64,000 nt of DNA from Anisakis pegreffii (taxonomy: Eukaryota > Nematoda > Chromadorea > Rhabditida > Anisakidae), in assembly GCA_035041965.1 (NCBI GenBank), contig JAPYMA010000790.1:1-64000 (forward strand). The letters are read 5' to 3'. The notes beneath the pieces are model-generated. The model did not search any database and was not told where the DNA came from. It saw nothing but the letters and a program-made list of their open reading frames with translations. The translations under genes and the position numbers were made by a program. Of the stretch, positions 19,764-31,632 are shown piece by piece. Position 1 is the first letter of the stretch. Each line of letters starts with the position of its first letter.

Positions 19764-21180
19764 TGCTTAATCAAGTTGAACATTTATTTATCAATAAAAT
19801 GAACATTCAATAAAACATTCATTCATCAGCGAAAAACAATGTAGATAATTTTATCGTCAGCATATCCTAATCTTGATTATACTCTCAAGAAACATAAGGC
19901 TAGACTGGAAGTTGACCTACCAGTGCCTAAAAGTCTGTTTGATGTGTCAGTTAAGCAAAATTTATGTAGAAAAGATTATATGGGCAGAATAAGGACATAA
20001 TTGGCTGAGGATGGCAACTTATTTTGAAATACGAACTTTATGGCTAGGGCACTTTTGTGTTTACCAGGCACTTATTGAACGAAACTTTATTTTAAGAATT
20101 ATAATCAATCTATAACAAATGAATTGCATTTTTTTGTAATAAAATATAATTTGTTTGTATGGAAGGCCTCCATACATTTCGGATATGCCGAAACCGAACA
20201 CATTCTGCATATTCGCAGTTTGCAGCCGCCACAATGTCAGCAACTCCCTCATCGCTGGTGTCACTTCGCTGGCAAATTTCACTGAATCGCATTGCTTCAG
20301 AAAACATAATTCTTGAAGTTTGTGGTCTTCTAATTCTCGTTCCATAAACTCTCAGAAGAGCGCACAACAATTCACTCTAAACTCTTTTTTGTTCTCGAAT
20401 AGAAAACGTCCTTGCGAACCCACAGCAGTGTCATATCCATTTAAATCGGAATAATAAGACCAGAAACTAAACCGAAACAACCTGAAGTAAAAGTGACCAA
20501 AAAATAGAATTGGAGAGCTGGAGAGTCCATTCTTGGCAAATTTGCAGTGGAGAGATAAACGTCTATAAAAATGAATGCTGCTGTTGGGCTGATACAATTT
20601 TGTTACACCAATGCTCACTGGGCACTTTTGGGTACACTGTAGGAATCTTTTATGTATTTCCTCATACGCTAATAACTAATAAATGTAACAACAGGAATGG
20701 ATTGGTGAGAAATAACTTTTTTCACATCTAAGCAAAATGCCTATTTTATCTCTGAGTGAGGTCATGATAAAATCCATGTAAGGAGTGCTTCTTTGAAGTA
20801 TTCGCTTCAAACGCGAGCAGGTGTTGTGCTAATTCAACTGAAAGACGTTGATTTCATACTTACGCGCTGCGAAGTCGCTGTAAAATAATGTCAGCATGTA
20901 CACGAGAAAACTCTCATTTTACGCTGCACTCAGAACTAACGCAGAGCCTCAACCAAAAACTGTGCTTAAACTAAGCTCAGACAACTCTCTTGTGAATCCG
21001 AACTCCGGCACAAGCAAGATCCAGCATGACCAAGGCCTAATTTATGCGTAGATAAGTTTCAGCCAAACCTGAAGTTTCAATTTACTTCTCAGAAGTTAAA
21101 GGCCAATGAAATCATGACCGGCGTCCAATAACAGTAGAAGTGTCACGATACTTTTTAATTACGGACTATATCGACAATTA
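19764..21180. other. ENPP upstream region with unassigned open stretches
   Basis: Should contain the ENPP promoter. Minus-strand open stretches at 20061-20345, 20110-20370 and 20352-20618 overlap in different frames. They have mixed hydrophilic composition ('SDLNGYDTAVGSQGRFL', 'RELEDHKLQELCFLKQ') that looks more protein-like than chance, perhaps a decayed gene. I recognise no family and cannot join them. Confidence 0.3.
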
Positions 21181-21541
21181 CATTGCATTTCAGAATGACC
21201 GACAAATACGTCCGCGACAAGTCTAAATTCCGACAAAAAGCACCATGCTACTCAATGATGAGGGGTTGGTAAAAGAAGCCAAATTGCACTTTTGAAGCGA
21301 CGCGGTCAGGTAGAGCACAGAGAAGAAGAGATCCAATAGGGCGAATTAATTCATCGATGAGGCACAGGAATTTGACGTATTTCAAGGCTACACCTGACCT
21401 GAATGTTTACATGAGGTGTCATTGGGAAGAGAAATAAATTTTCCACGTTCAGACAAAGACTGGCTACAAGAATTGTCTCATTTATGGAGCAGTAAAAGAT
21501 TAACCAGGGAAGTTTCAATCAAATAAAAGTGATGTGATCAA

Positions 21542-21907
21542 TTGAAGAGGAAAAAGTGTCGGAACAGAGATTTGATCGGTCAATGCCAAGTAATTTATTG
21601 GAAAGAGAATTGAATTCTCTACAAGCACAGAAGGTTTCAGGAAAATTCATCGTTTAGTTTTCGAAATTGTAACTTAAAAAGAACCTTCATGAGGAGAAAT
21701 AATGCCTTTGCAAGCGATTGAAATGGAAAAAGTGCTGGAACAGAAATTTGATCGGTCAATGCCAAGTAGTCCATTGGAAAGAGAATTGAATTCTCTACAA
21801 GCACAGAAGGTTTCAGGAAAATTCATCATCTAGTTTTCGAAATTGTAACTTAAAAAGAACCTTCATGAGGAGAAATAATGCCTTTGCAAGCGATTAAAAT
21901 GGAAAAA
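21542..21907. repeat. Tandem duplication, ~182 bp x 2
   Basis: From GGAAAAAGTG at each start to GCAAGCGATT at each end, the two copies differ at only a few positions (for example TAATTTATTGG against TAGTCCATTGG). A third copy starts at ~21899 with GGAAAAAGTGCTGGA and then diverges into the OTU-like segment. Confidence 0.9.
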
Positions 21908-21929
21908 GTGCTGGATTGCGTCGCATGCT

Positions 21930-22325
21930 ATGGATAGAAGGCGATGGGGAGATGATGTTGACCTTCTTGCCACTGCACTTCGCTTCAATATCAATATCTT
22001 CGTTTTTACAAGCATGCGGACATGGCAGACATATTCCGAAGAAGTCGCGAGATCCTGCTCCGTGAGTGCTATTCAATCTAAAACCTACCGTCTTTTATTC
22101 TGCATGTTTATACCATTTCTGAGTACTTCACACTACATCCCATCAGTTATATAAAGAGGACACCATCTTTCTGAACAAAATGGACAAACTGTAAACATGC
22201 GATCCGTATGGTTCCCACTATACCTGAAATTGCAGATGTTGGTCGAGCCACTCCCACAACGACCAACACTGTTGCTGAGAAACGACTCCGGCTGTCACTT
22301 CGAGCCCCTGTTGGGCATTCTATAG
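21930..22325 (+). pseudogene. OTU-like cysteine protease fragment (C-terminal part)
   Basis: Two in-phase exons are proposed: ~21930-22061, ending at TCC|GTGAGT, and 22236-22325, starting after TTGCAG and ending in TAG. The first has the OTU pattern 'RWGDDVDLLATALRFNI' followed by 'IFVF', matching the WG-x-x-x-[DE]L-x-A-x-A-x3-N block that precedes the OTU core strands. The second carries 'NDSGCHFEPLLGIL', matching the catalytic-His block (S-x-HFEPV). The N-terminal part with the D-x-x-C catalytic Cys is missing, replaced by tandem repeats. OTU enzymes remove ubiquitin, and OTU domains also occur in transposons. The fragment looks inactive unless an upstream exon exists elsewhere. Confidence 0.5.
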
Positions 22326-22547
22326 GTCTGTTGAGCATTTAATGATTCTTTAGCAACCACTGCAGAAACGAGATCTGCATTGCCCAAATGCATGAAAAAC
22401 AGTATTATTATACTGTGAAAATTAAATCATTCTTATGGAACGGTCAATAATCAATAATGACCAGTGGTATATAGCTGATGGAAGTGAGATATTTCGTCAA
22501 TGATTGACATACTGTTTCATCCACTTTTCACCGAATTTTCTGATCCG

Positions 22548-22920
22548 TCACTTTTCCATTTCAATCGCTTGCAAAGGCATTATTTCTACTCATGAAGGTT
22601 CTTTTTAAGTTACAATTTCGAAAACTAAACGATGAATTTTCCTGAAACCTTCTGTGATTGTAGAGAATTCAATTTGGAATCAAACGCAAAGATTGTGCTA
22701 CAACGATTCCTCGTTATTACGTTTCACGGCTGCATTCATTCGGTTCGTTTTGTGTGCTTTTACGAAGCGTTTTCCTCTCCTTCTCTCACCTTTAAACATT
22801 CGGGCCCGCGCGCGTACGAAAGTGCAATTTGGCTTCTTCTACCCACACCGATGATGAGGCACACGCAAATTGTTGGAGTGGCACATTGTCGCGGACAAAA
22901 TAGTCGTAGACCCTCATTTC
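22548..22920. repeat. Dispersed repeat copy (unit plus tail)
   Basis: 22548-22680 is a reverse-complement partial copy of the 21542-21722 unit. 22700-22870 is a tail containing TTTCACGGCTGCATTCATTC and AAGCGTTTTCCTCTC. Both parts occur in the same order at 49035-49340. Confidence 0.75.
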
Positions 22921-22930
22921 ACGATGTTTA

Positions 22931-24179
22931 GCAATGAGTTTGTGGTGTATTAGCAATCTGCCAACTGCACGCGTTAGCACTCTGCCAAAAGGGTATTGGT
23001 TATGAAGCAATCGAGAATTTTGAACGAAGGTTCCCGAATGAGGAGGGGAACCTCCTCTTGGTGAAAATTATGAGGGGTGAAGAAGGGTGACCTTTACGCC
23101 TTGCAAACTATAATGTTAAAATTTGTTAGGTTCACCACTGCAAATGACCAATATATATCGGTTCAACGCTATAAGGTGAACCAAAATCGGTAGTGCTGAA
23201 AAACCGCTAACCACAAATACGAAGTTGTAAGTTAGAAATTATAAAATAAAAACAGATTGAACACTAATATGAAGAAATTATAAAATGTTTTTGGAAAATA
23301 AATTCAATTGGAGCATTAAAGTAAATTGAGTGTATGCAAATAATGATTTTAAAAAATTTCAAACATAATACTTATCTCCTGACTAGAGTACTACCTATCC
23401 CCTAGCTGGATTAATATTGCAAAGATTTGTTAGCATTGATGAGTTAGCACTTCAACGATGAGGATGATGAACAATGCTTTACCAAATGGGCACAGGATTG
23501 CTTACAATTAGGATGCACGTACTTTTGAGTCACCGTGCGTACCTAAGCCCAAGCGTAAATGTGCTATTTAGCCTTCGGCTTGAGAAGATTCCCATAAGAG
23601 TATGGCTATCAGTAAATATTTTAATCTGGCATACATTCATGAATGAATTTTCATAAATATGATCCATAACGTTTTAGTGATCCATAGTGAAACTAAAGAA
23701 TTGAACAAATGATGAATTTACGAAAGACAAAAAAGACTTGAAAAGTTCTAACAGCTGTTAAGGTTGTTTACTGCGAGAGGTACTGACGTTAATTCCTTAA
23801 GCATTTAAAGACGAATTGTATCGAGACCATTTTTCACTGCATGATCACGTTACTAGAAATTACCTCATACCGTTGTTACGTAGTTTGGTTGATAGACATT
23901 CCTATTATCCATCTTTGTTTGAGGATGAAATGATCATGTTATGTTATTGAAAGGAGCAAAAAATCAGTAAGTGGTGGCATAAGGTAATGGAAAGGGGGAA
24001 GGGGAGGATGAAATCAGGCGTGTCGAACAAAATAAGATTGCACTGAATAGGTTGATTGAGAAAATAACTTATTAATGCACAACAGACGGTCGGGAGAGCG
24101 ATAGATTGAAGATCAGATGAAGCCCACAACCGATGCTTGGGGTTAATTATTTTGTCAGACTGATTGTCAGACGAACCCT
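22931..24179. other. Intergenic, no gene seen
   Basis: AT-rich sequence. The minus-strand stretch near 22792-23010 continues open from the repeat tail and may be repeat-encoded. Nothing else is recognisable. Confidence 0.45.
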
Positions 24180-24545
24180 AAGAGATGGACGGGGCTTGAA
24201 AACTTTTGATACAACTTTGATACAACTCATCTGATACAAAAAATAAAAAAAATAATACAAATACAAAAAATATACAAATACTCATTTCATTTGATATATA
24301 CTCATTTGATACATTTGATACAAAATATACTCATTTGATACAAAAAACTCATCTGATACAACTTTTCAGGCTCTACACATCTTGTAGAGCTTCAAAAGTT
24401 GTATCAGATGAGCTTTTTTATTTGGAAAAAACGTAGGCACTTTTTGGGGGTTTTGGGGGTCTGAAAGTGGAAAATTTGCATTTGAATACAATTTTCCACT
24501 TTCAGACCTCCCAAACCTCCAAAAAGTGCCCACGTTTTTTCGCTT
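24180..24545. repeat. Foldback cluster: GATACAA-rich repeats and two hairpins
   Basis: TTTGATACAA/TCTGATACAA words recur from 24206 to 24365. Hairpin 1 (24350-24413) has ~30-bp arms reading CTCATCTGATACAACTTTT outward and a very short loop. Hairpin 2 (24424-24540) has ~53-bp arms, nearly identical (GAAAAAACGT, GGCACTTTTTGG, TCTGAAAGTGGAAAATT), around a 12-nt loop. The arm contains G5-T4-G5, which could also form a G-quadruplex. Confidence 0.85.
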
Positions 24546-25632
24546 GAGAGGTATCGGCAAGGATGCGATATTTTACGACTGAATGCTGGTACATAATTTG
24601 AATTAGCAAATAATTTTATACGTACTTAACTGGTGATCTTTCTTTCAACAAATCTAAAGTCAATTGTACATAAGTGATCCATGATAATTCTGCGTTTGCG
24701 ATCATCATAGCAACAGCCTAGTTGTTCGTAAGTCTTACGATGAGGTTGCGATTCTTTATGTGGCTTTTCTACCGCTGTAATCATTTTGGCAAAGTGTTCT
24801 AACGTTTGTAAGAGTTATCGTTATTTATCAATATTTACTCGTTCTCCAACTTTTGTTTGAGTGATTTGTGGATTAATTTGGGGCGCAAATTTGATACGAT
24901 TAGATTGATAGAGCCGTTAAGTAAGAGTTCGAGATAAAGGTTTGCGTGTTATTCGTTCAACTTTCAATTACCTGTCATCGTATTCCAGTTATCTTGTATT
25001 TTGCTTACTACTGTTTATGTAGTTTGGCACTGATTCATAGCCAGATTTAATGAAACCGAATTTGCGTCACCCTTGTAAATAGAGCTTTAGAAAGGATAAC
25101 TTCGTGTTTGAGAGGAATGATTGGCCGCATTGCTTAAGTTCTATTCATGCGTTGTTAGTTGTGAAATCTGAGTATAGCCAGTCAATTTTAAATGAATAAC
25201 AGGAGTGCGAAACTTCTATAATGTCAAACAAGCCCATATAACGATGGATACTTATATCGTTGCAGATTTTCATCCATTTCCCGTGGAATTAATTCTTCTA
25301 TTCAGATGTGTTCAAGAAACCTGTGAGCATGTCCGCAGCGGATTATGCGTATGCGGAGTGGTTTTAGATGATTTAATGTAGAATGACAAGTTAGTGGATA
25401 GGTAGTTAAGAAGTTAAGAACCTTGAAATCTTAACTCTGAGCGTTCTTCTGATACTGGTGCAGCTGTTATAGCCATTCCATCCGGTTGCGCGTACTGTGA
25501 TACGGAGCAAACTATCAACTTCAGTCAATTTTCAACTGAGGATGCAGGGCGCATACATGTTTGAAGCCTTATTAAACTTTCAGATCGACTTGATCATATT
25601 TTCTCAGTGATTATTATTGACACAGCGACTGG
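24546..25632. other. Upstream region of UBE2W gene, no gene seen
   Basis: No conserved coding stretch in any frame. The segment next to 25633 should hold the UBE2W promoter and 5' leader. Confidence 0.45.
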
Positions 25633-26494
25633 ATGGGTTCGTATCAAAAAAGGCTTGCCAAAGAATTTCAACAACTTTCGTTAGAACCACCAACGGGTGT
25701 TCGCGTTGTAACGGATGATGGCAACGATTTGCACGATCTCCGAGTATGGACTGTTATAGTTGAAGGTGCACCGAACACTCTGTATGCTGGCGAAAAGTTC
25801 ACTTTACAAGTAAATTTTATATTCTGTTACATTTGTGCTTTGCGATTTCAGTTCGTCCATTTATTCTCATTTTAAAGTGAGTTTGTTCGATTGTTAGCAT
25901 TGATATGGGCTGAATCTTTGAAGTTTTGTATGTTGGCAATATTACTAATGCTTGTATTAGGTTAGTTGTGAACGGTAGAATTAACTGACAACAGTTATGG
26001 TGAAAGTACAGTAATATTGATGATAAGAATGTTCCAGTTCCGATTCAACGAAGAATATCCGTTTTCATCTCCCGAAGTGGTGTTTGTCGGTGACAATATA
26101 CCGGTTCATCCACATGTATATTCTAATGGACATATTTGTTTATCGATTTTGAGTGATGATTGGACTCCGGCTCTATCAGTGCAAGCTGTCTGTTTATCCG
26201 TTCTTTCGATGTTATCATCCTGTAAGGAAAAAAAACCACCTCCTGATAATGCAACTTATGTTCGCACTTGTAGTAAAAATCCTAATAAAACTCGCTGGTG
26301 GTTCCATGGTTAGTTTTCCATCTTTATTCAGTTTCTTCATTATTTTTAAAAATTTAAGTCGTCATCTCGTCGCACAGTTTTATGGTCTTTATACTCATCA
26401 TTCTAAAAGATATACAACAACTAATAAATAAATAAGCGCACGTAAACAGAATCAGCTAATTATAATTTGCTTTATTTCAGATGATACAGTTTGA
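25633..26494 (+). CDS. UBE2W: Ubiquitin-conjugating enzyme E2 W
   Basis: Three exons, 25633-25809, 26038-26308 and 26481-26494, code for 153 aa, close to the 151 aa of vertebrate UBE2W. The UBC core is complete. It has the helix-1 start 'KRLAKEFQQLSLEPP', the 'HPHVYSNGHICLSIL' active-site block with catalytic Cys93, and the family-specific tail 'KKPPPDNATYVRTCSKNPNK' followed by Trp-Trp. The last exon supplies only four residues (DDTV) and the stop, matching the short DDT-type end of UBE2W. Family enzymes attach ubiquitin to disordered N-terminal amino groups and work with RING E3s such as CHIP/STUB1. The C. elegans counterpart is, to my knowledge, ubc-16. It stands alone on the plus strand with wide flanks. 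Identity is very secure. Confidence 0.96.
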
Positions 26495-26664
26495 AGCTAG
26501 TCGCTCATTAACGATATAAATAAGAATATGGTTAAATTGAAATAACGCTTTCGTATAAACTATACTCCTCGATATGATGCATTATACTATATCATAATTT
26601 ATTGCTTCATCGAAGAACATTCAAAGTGTATATTCATTTAAAAGGAAGTTATCAATCTTTCTTC

Positions 26665-26670
26665 AATAAA
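26665..26670 (+). terminator. Candidate poly(A) signal of UBE2W gene
   Basis: AATAAA 171 bp after the stop, followed within 20 bp by a GT-rich run (TGTGTGTGTT). Confidence 0.45.
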
Positions 26671-28689
26671 TGTGTGTGTTAAATTCTCATTTATTAACGT
26701 TATTCATTCTTAGTTCATGATAGTATATATATATATGCGGTCTCAGTTTTGATTAAATGTTGTCAGAATTCTGAATTAGTATTCATCTAAATTTGTTTCC
26801 TTGTGTCCGTGATGAACGCCCATGAATGTAGTTTCAACGACAGAACTGTCTCATTTTGCACAATTAAGCCGTGCATAGTTGAGTGTGATGAGTTCGTAAA
26901 GTTGAGTTCATAGTAACAAAATGAACTAGCAAATCTGTGTTGGAGTGTAACGATTTTTATTATTTAAGCCAGGGGTGCGAGATATTATTCTAGGGCGTGC
27001 GAGGTGACATTTCATTTTTTATGCATTAGAGAAGGTGAGGGTGGATTTCAGCGCATGCATGTTTGTAAATTAGGTGAGGGTGAACTTTAATGTCTATGTT
27101 TTTGAAAAGATTTCATGCGTCGAGGAAAATTTATGTGGGTCTATGCAATCGTCACTTTTTAAAAATATTTTTTCGTTTGCAAATAATCATTTTTATAAGT
27201 TGTTAAAAATTAATTTTCAAAAAATTCTTTCGATCGCGTTTACTTTTATTCTTCAATAAACTGTTATTGTAAGAGAAGCGAGGATATTAAAACTTTTTTA
27301 GGGGATGTGGGCGAAAAATAAAGATTGAAAACCATTGATTCAAGCGATTATATTTATGAGTAACGGTTTGAATCGAAAAGAGTTTTTGATTTATTTTTGA
27401 ATGATTCTTTTTGCTAGTTTCTGATCAATTTTATTTTATCAATTTTTATTTCCGTAAAATGAGACGAGTTGCTTCTTCCGAATGCCGTTTTTCGAATAGT
27501 TAAGTGATTGTGAAAATAATTGTTGATTTGATCATCTTCTCGGTCGAAATTCTTTCCTTCAAATCACATCTGTATATAGTGAATATATATTTTTTCATAG
27601 AATACTTATTTTCATATTTGTAAGATTGTTGACACGATAATATTCATTACATTTTGTTTTTCAGTCACGTTCATAAAATTTCATGATATTAATTTCGTTA
27701 ATTACAAGAACGGCTGTCGTTATTATTATAGTCGTTGTTATCGTTTTTGTTAATATCATTTTTTCACTTTATATTCGCATATGTCCATTTAATTATTAGC
27801 AGAATTACCACATGGCTTCGGTTTTTCTCGAGTTTACATTTATGAACTTACGTTACTCTTGTATTCAACTTATTCGAATAGAATTACTTTTACTCTTTGC
27901 ATTGTTATTATCAACACCATTAGTTGTATATGTTTTATTGATATTGTTTCACTTCAAACGATAAATTTCTTCGAGAGATAAGCCTTCAGTTTTTCGGAAC
28001 TTTCAGTAAAAATTCGTTGAGAACTCATATTCATTTTTAAATGTTGCATTTTTTGCAATTGTTCGCCGGCTTTTCGATCTGTTCTTTTTCATTTCACACA
28101 ATGTTTCGTTGCATTTCGTACGAAATTTCATCGATGTTTTCTTATCAATTATTCTCTTTTTCGTATAGAAATGATCCGATCGTCTATTTTTTTTACTTCC
28201 TCGTTCCCAAAATCGTCTTTTGAACTTTCTTGTCATTGATTAATTGATATCCTTATTTTCAACGGACTTGCTCTCCTTCGTTTTTTAATAGTTTGTTGTG
28301 TTTTTACTTGTTTTATGTTGTTTTGTATGTTGCGAAAGGTATGATAACATGATTATTTTGTGATAACGGTAATAATAAGATTATGATGACGGTAAGAGAA
28401 TAGCTATTTTAATTACAGTCAATTCTTAAAAATGTAATTTTTCATTTCGTGTTTTCTAAAGAAATTTCAATTCTTCATTTTTAAAGCCTGTCAACATTAA
28501 ATGATGTATACATATATTTATGTTCCAAATTGCTAATAAATAAACATTTTTTCTGTGATACTGTGAAGTCTTTCTGATTTGTAGAATTCAACAGATCATT
28601 GCAGGTATTCTCGCCTCGTGTGACGTACATGAATTTATTTGGCTGTTCACCCGTCTATATTGTAGTTATTATGTCTAAGTGTCATTTGA

Positions 28690-28880
28690 ATAATTCAGCT
28701 TCAACCCTTTGCAAATGGGAGAATTCCTGGGATGTCGTCCCAGAATCCCCGTCCACAACAACTTTTTAACCGACGATATTTTCGGGATCCCGTCTACGGT
28801 TTTTCACGTCCCAACACCACACTACCATATCCTTCGGGATTTTTCTCCCGTTCGAGATTCTCCCGAGCCAAAAAATTGCT
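28690..28880. repeat. GGGATCCC-type repeat block, second copy
   Basis: Words GGGATCCCGTC, CGGGATTTTTCTCCC and CCTGGGATGTCGTCCC resemble the block at 13795-14290. Divergence is high, so shared origin is plausible rather than shown. Confidence 0.35.
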
Positions 28881-31632
28881 CACTAGCGATCGGTAGTCAT
28901 GAATTATTTAGGCATGAATTAAAATTGAATAAGAATGTTCACTTTATGTTGTACTTTAACTGCTTCTAAGTGCTAGTTCGAGGGGATTAATGCTGCATTT
29001 GTTCACATTGACTGGTATTTACCTGCCATGTTAAAAAGCGATAAATGCAATTCAGTTCATGCATATGAAGTATCGAACAATGAGTATAGTCAATGATTGT
29101 CAATTGTTTGCGTGAGTGCAACTATAAATAACACACGAACGGATTGATCGCACATTGCACATTCGAGTACGTGAGATTAGTTACGAACGAATACGAAGTT
29201 TATATTGAATTTGCAGTTTGACTGTGTGTATAAGTTCAGTGTAGTTGAATTGTTTCATTTATTTAATCAAATAATTAGTGGTTATTGTCGTTATTATGTA
29301 GACTACATACGCTTTTAAGTAATTCATCGATTTATGAATTCTTCATCAGTTTTGCACTCATTCATTTTTCATGAATAATTTTGCTTCATTATTAAGAATT
29401 GTTTACAATGATAATTTGAATATAGGTCTACTGATTGCTAACTGTAAGGAGATTTTGTTTTCATGATCAGTTTGGGGTAATTTGTCTTTTTTTTGATGAG
29501 TCAATCCGAGTGCATACTGCTTTGTTATCTGTCACTAGAAGTTACCTTTATTATCATTCTATTACGCCTTTCATTGATCCGAGCCAATGGTATTTTATAT
29601 AATTCATTTTGTTGCTCTTAATTTCAGCGTAATCGTTCGATTTCCATTCATGAAAGAAATTTTTGAGGTAGAATTAGATGCATTCAAATCGCAGCTATGT
29701 GCGGGCTATTTTAACAGTTAGGTCCTGCCCATTTTGTTAGGATGTCTCACATATCATTGTTTGCGATGTCAATATATGAAGAAGACTGAGGAAGCCTCAT
29801 ATGATGAAAGATTCTTTTATACATCTAGACGTATGTATGCCATAATTTTTTGAAAACTTCAACCCTGCTCATTACCAGATCACCATCTTCCTGACCCAGC
29901 TGAGAAGAATTCTAGGAGTAATGAAAATCGCTGTAATTAATCAACGTAAAATCATCAAATTAACCACCTTCTACGCCATGAAAATCTTGGAGAATACAAT
30001 TCACCTTTCTTAAAGAAGCTCTCCCACTCTTCCAAAATCTCTAGAAAAATTACATCCGTTCTGATTGTTAATTAGGGAGACGGTATGTGTAAACGGAATA
30101 CATGATTGCAGCATCACATCTTGTTTGTGCATCACTTATGATGAAAATGGCACACTAGGATTGAAAACAGCCTTATTCAGAAGAGCAGTCGCATGTATGT
30201 ATGGCTTAAAGCTGGAAGCTTAGAACCAATCGGCTGTCGTTTATTAGGCAAGAGGGTGTGGTTGTTGAATCGCTTGTTTGGTTATAGTCACCGAAGATAT
30301 GTGATGGATGTAAAGATTGTTTGTTATTGATGATGACTATTGTTTCGTCATAGCATGTGCCGGCTACCTTCCAGCAGTTCGACTTATAAATGTAGTGTGT
30401 GTGTAGTTGCTTATCAGAGCTTTTGCTCACACTTCATCTTGAGTGTTTAAGCTGTTTTGACTGAACGGAAAATATAAAAGCTTCTTGTATGAATATATAA
30501 GTCGATTGTAAGATTGAGTTGTTGATTAATGGTTGCATTATAGGGATTGCCAGGCGACTGAAATCACTCACCAATATTATCAGAAAGATATTCGGTTGTA
30601 TTTGGAACGGTCGACCATTTCAACTTGGATTCAGTTTGAAGGTGGAATTTAGAGACCGAATAAAGAAATTCGATGATGATAATGTTTGCATATGTTTTTA
30701 AAATGTTCCTATAAGTAATGCGAACCACGTGTGAAAGCGTGAATGAAAGTTTTCGAAAGCAGATTCGGGAATGACAATTGAATAAGTTTTAGTTGTTGTT
30801 GATGTAAGCAAAATATTATAACATCTTATCTCGACGAGATAACGTCAAATGAGAAATCAAACGCGAGACCAAAACAAGAGGGGTGATGCGGTGAACATTA
30901 GGACATACGGAATAAAGTATAGAGCAATATGATGCTGTGAGAGTGGTAAGCGTTTGAGAAGAAAGCGAATGCGTATATTTATGTATGTATATGTAGACAT
31001 ATATGTTCAATTGGCGATGTAGATTATTGATGGTGTGCTTGGGAGAAGACTGACTGACGATCGATGGATATTAAAATAGCTGGGAGTAGGCTTTTAAATG
31101 TAACGCTTGATTTCATTCTTGATTTATTTCTTGTTTTTATTGTGATACTTAACCGAATGTTTTCGTTTTGTTATGTCTGTTGACTTCTTCACTCATTTAT
31201 TTACTTCTCTTATTTGTGCAATAATTTACTGGCTGTATTTTTCATCTCTTATCAAATAGCTCAAAATATCGTTGCCATTTTTTCTTTTTTGTTCGTTTTT
31301 GTGTTTTTTAAGGACGGTTTTCCTTCTTACTGATATTCACATATGAAGGGATAAGTATACGTAATGTATCGTTATGGGTGAATCGATGAAGATTTCGAAT
31401 CGGCAACGAAATAATAAGCAACTTTTAGGGTTGTGCATTTGTGCGTGTGTGTATACGCGAAATAAAGTTCGGCTGATCGAGCCGTTCTCAGTATCAGTAA
31501 TCAATAGATTGAGTGATTCACTTATTCATTGCGAGAGGTGAAATAATCGACGATCAGATTGTTGCATCGATTGTGTCTCGAAATCCGTTCGTCAAATTGA
31601 AAAGCGTTTCGTCAACAAAGTAGTATATCAAA

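Larger units (their letters stand above)
21190..22930. mobile_element. Composite repeat element with inverted units around an OTU-like fragment
   Basis: Two tandem ~182-bp units (21542-21722 and 21723-21907) lie on the left. The same unit, inverted and partial, is at 22548-22680. Further out, a GAAGCCAAATTGCACTTTT motif at ~21274-21292 is mirrored by its complement near 22825-22843, and GTCCGCGACAA-type words lie beyond both. The region between encodes an OTU-like protease fragment. A related copy lies at 48860-49370. This suggests a foldback or terminal-inverted-repeat transposon, partly rearranged. Exact ends and target duplications were not found. Confidence 0.55.
26495..31632. other. Large intergenic region before unc-11
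   Basis: Starts with the UBE2W 3' UTR. Around 28690-28880 there is a GGGATCCCG-rich block. No open frame here has recognisable protein character; the longest ones are shadows of low-complexity sequence. The last few hundred bases before 31633 should be the unc-11 promoter and 5' leader. Confidence 0.45.

Noticed and set aside
28003..28236. Basic minus-strand open frame of 77 codons
   Set aside because: Lys/Arg bias follows from a T-rich plus strand. There are no motifs and no splice context.
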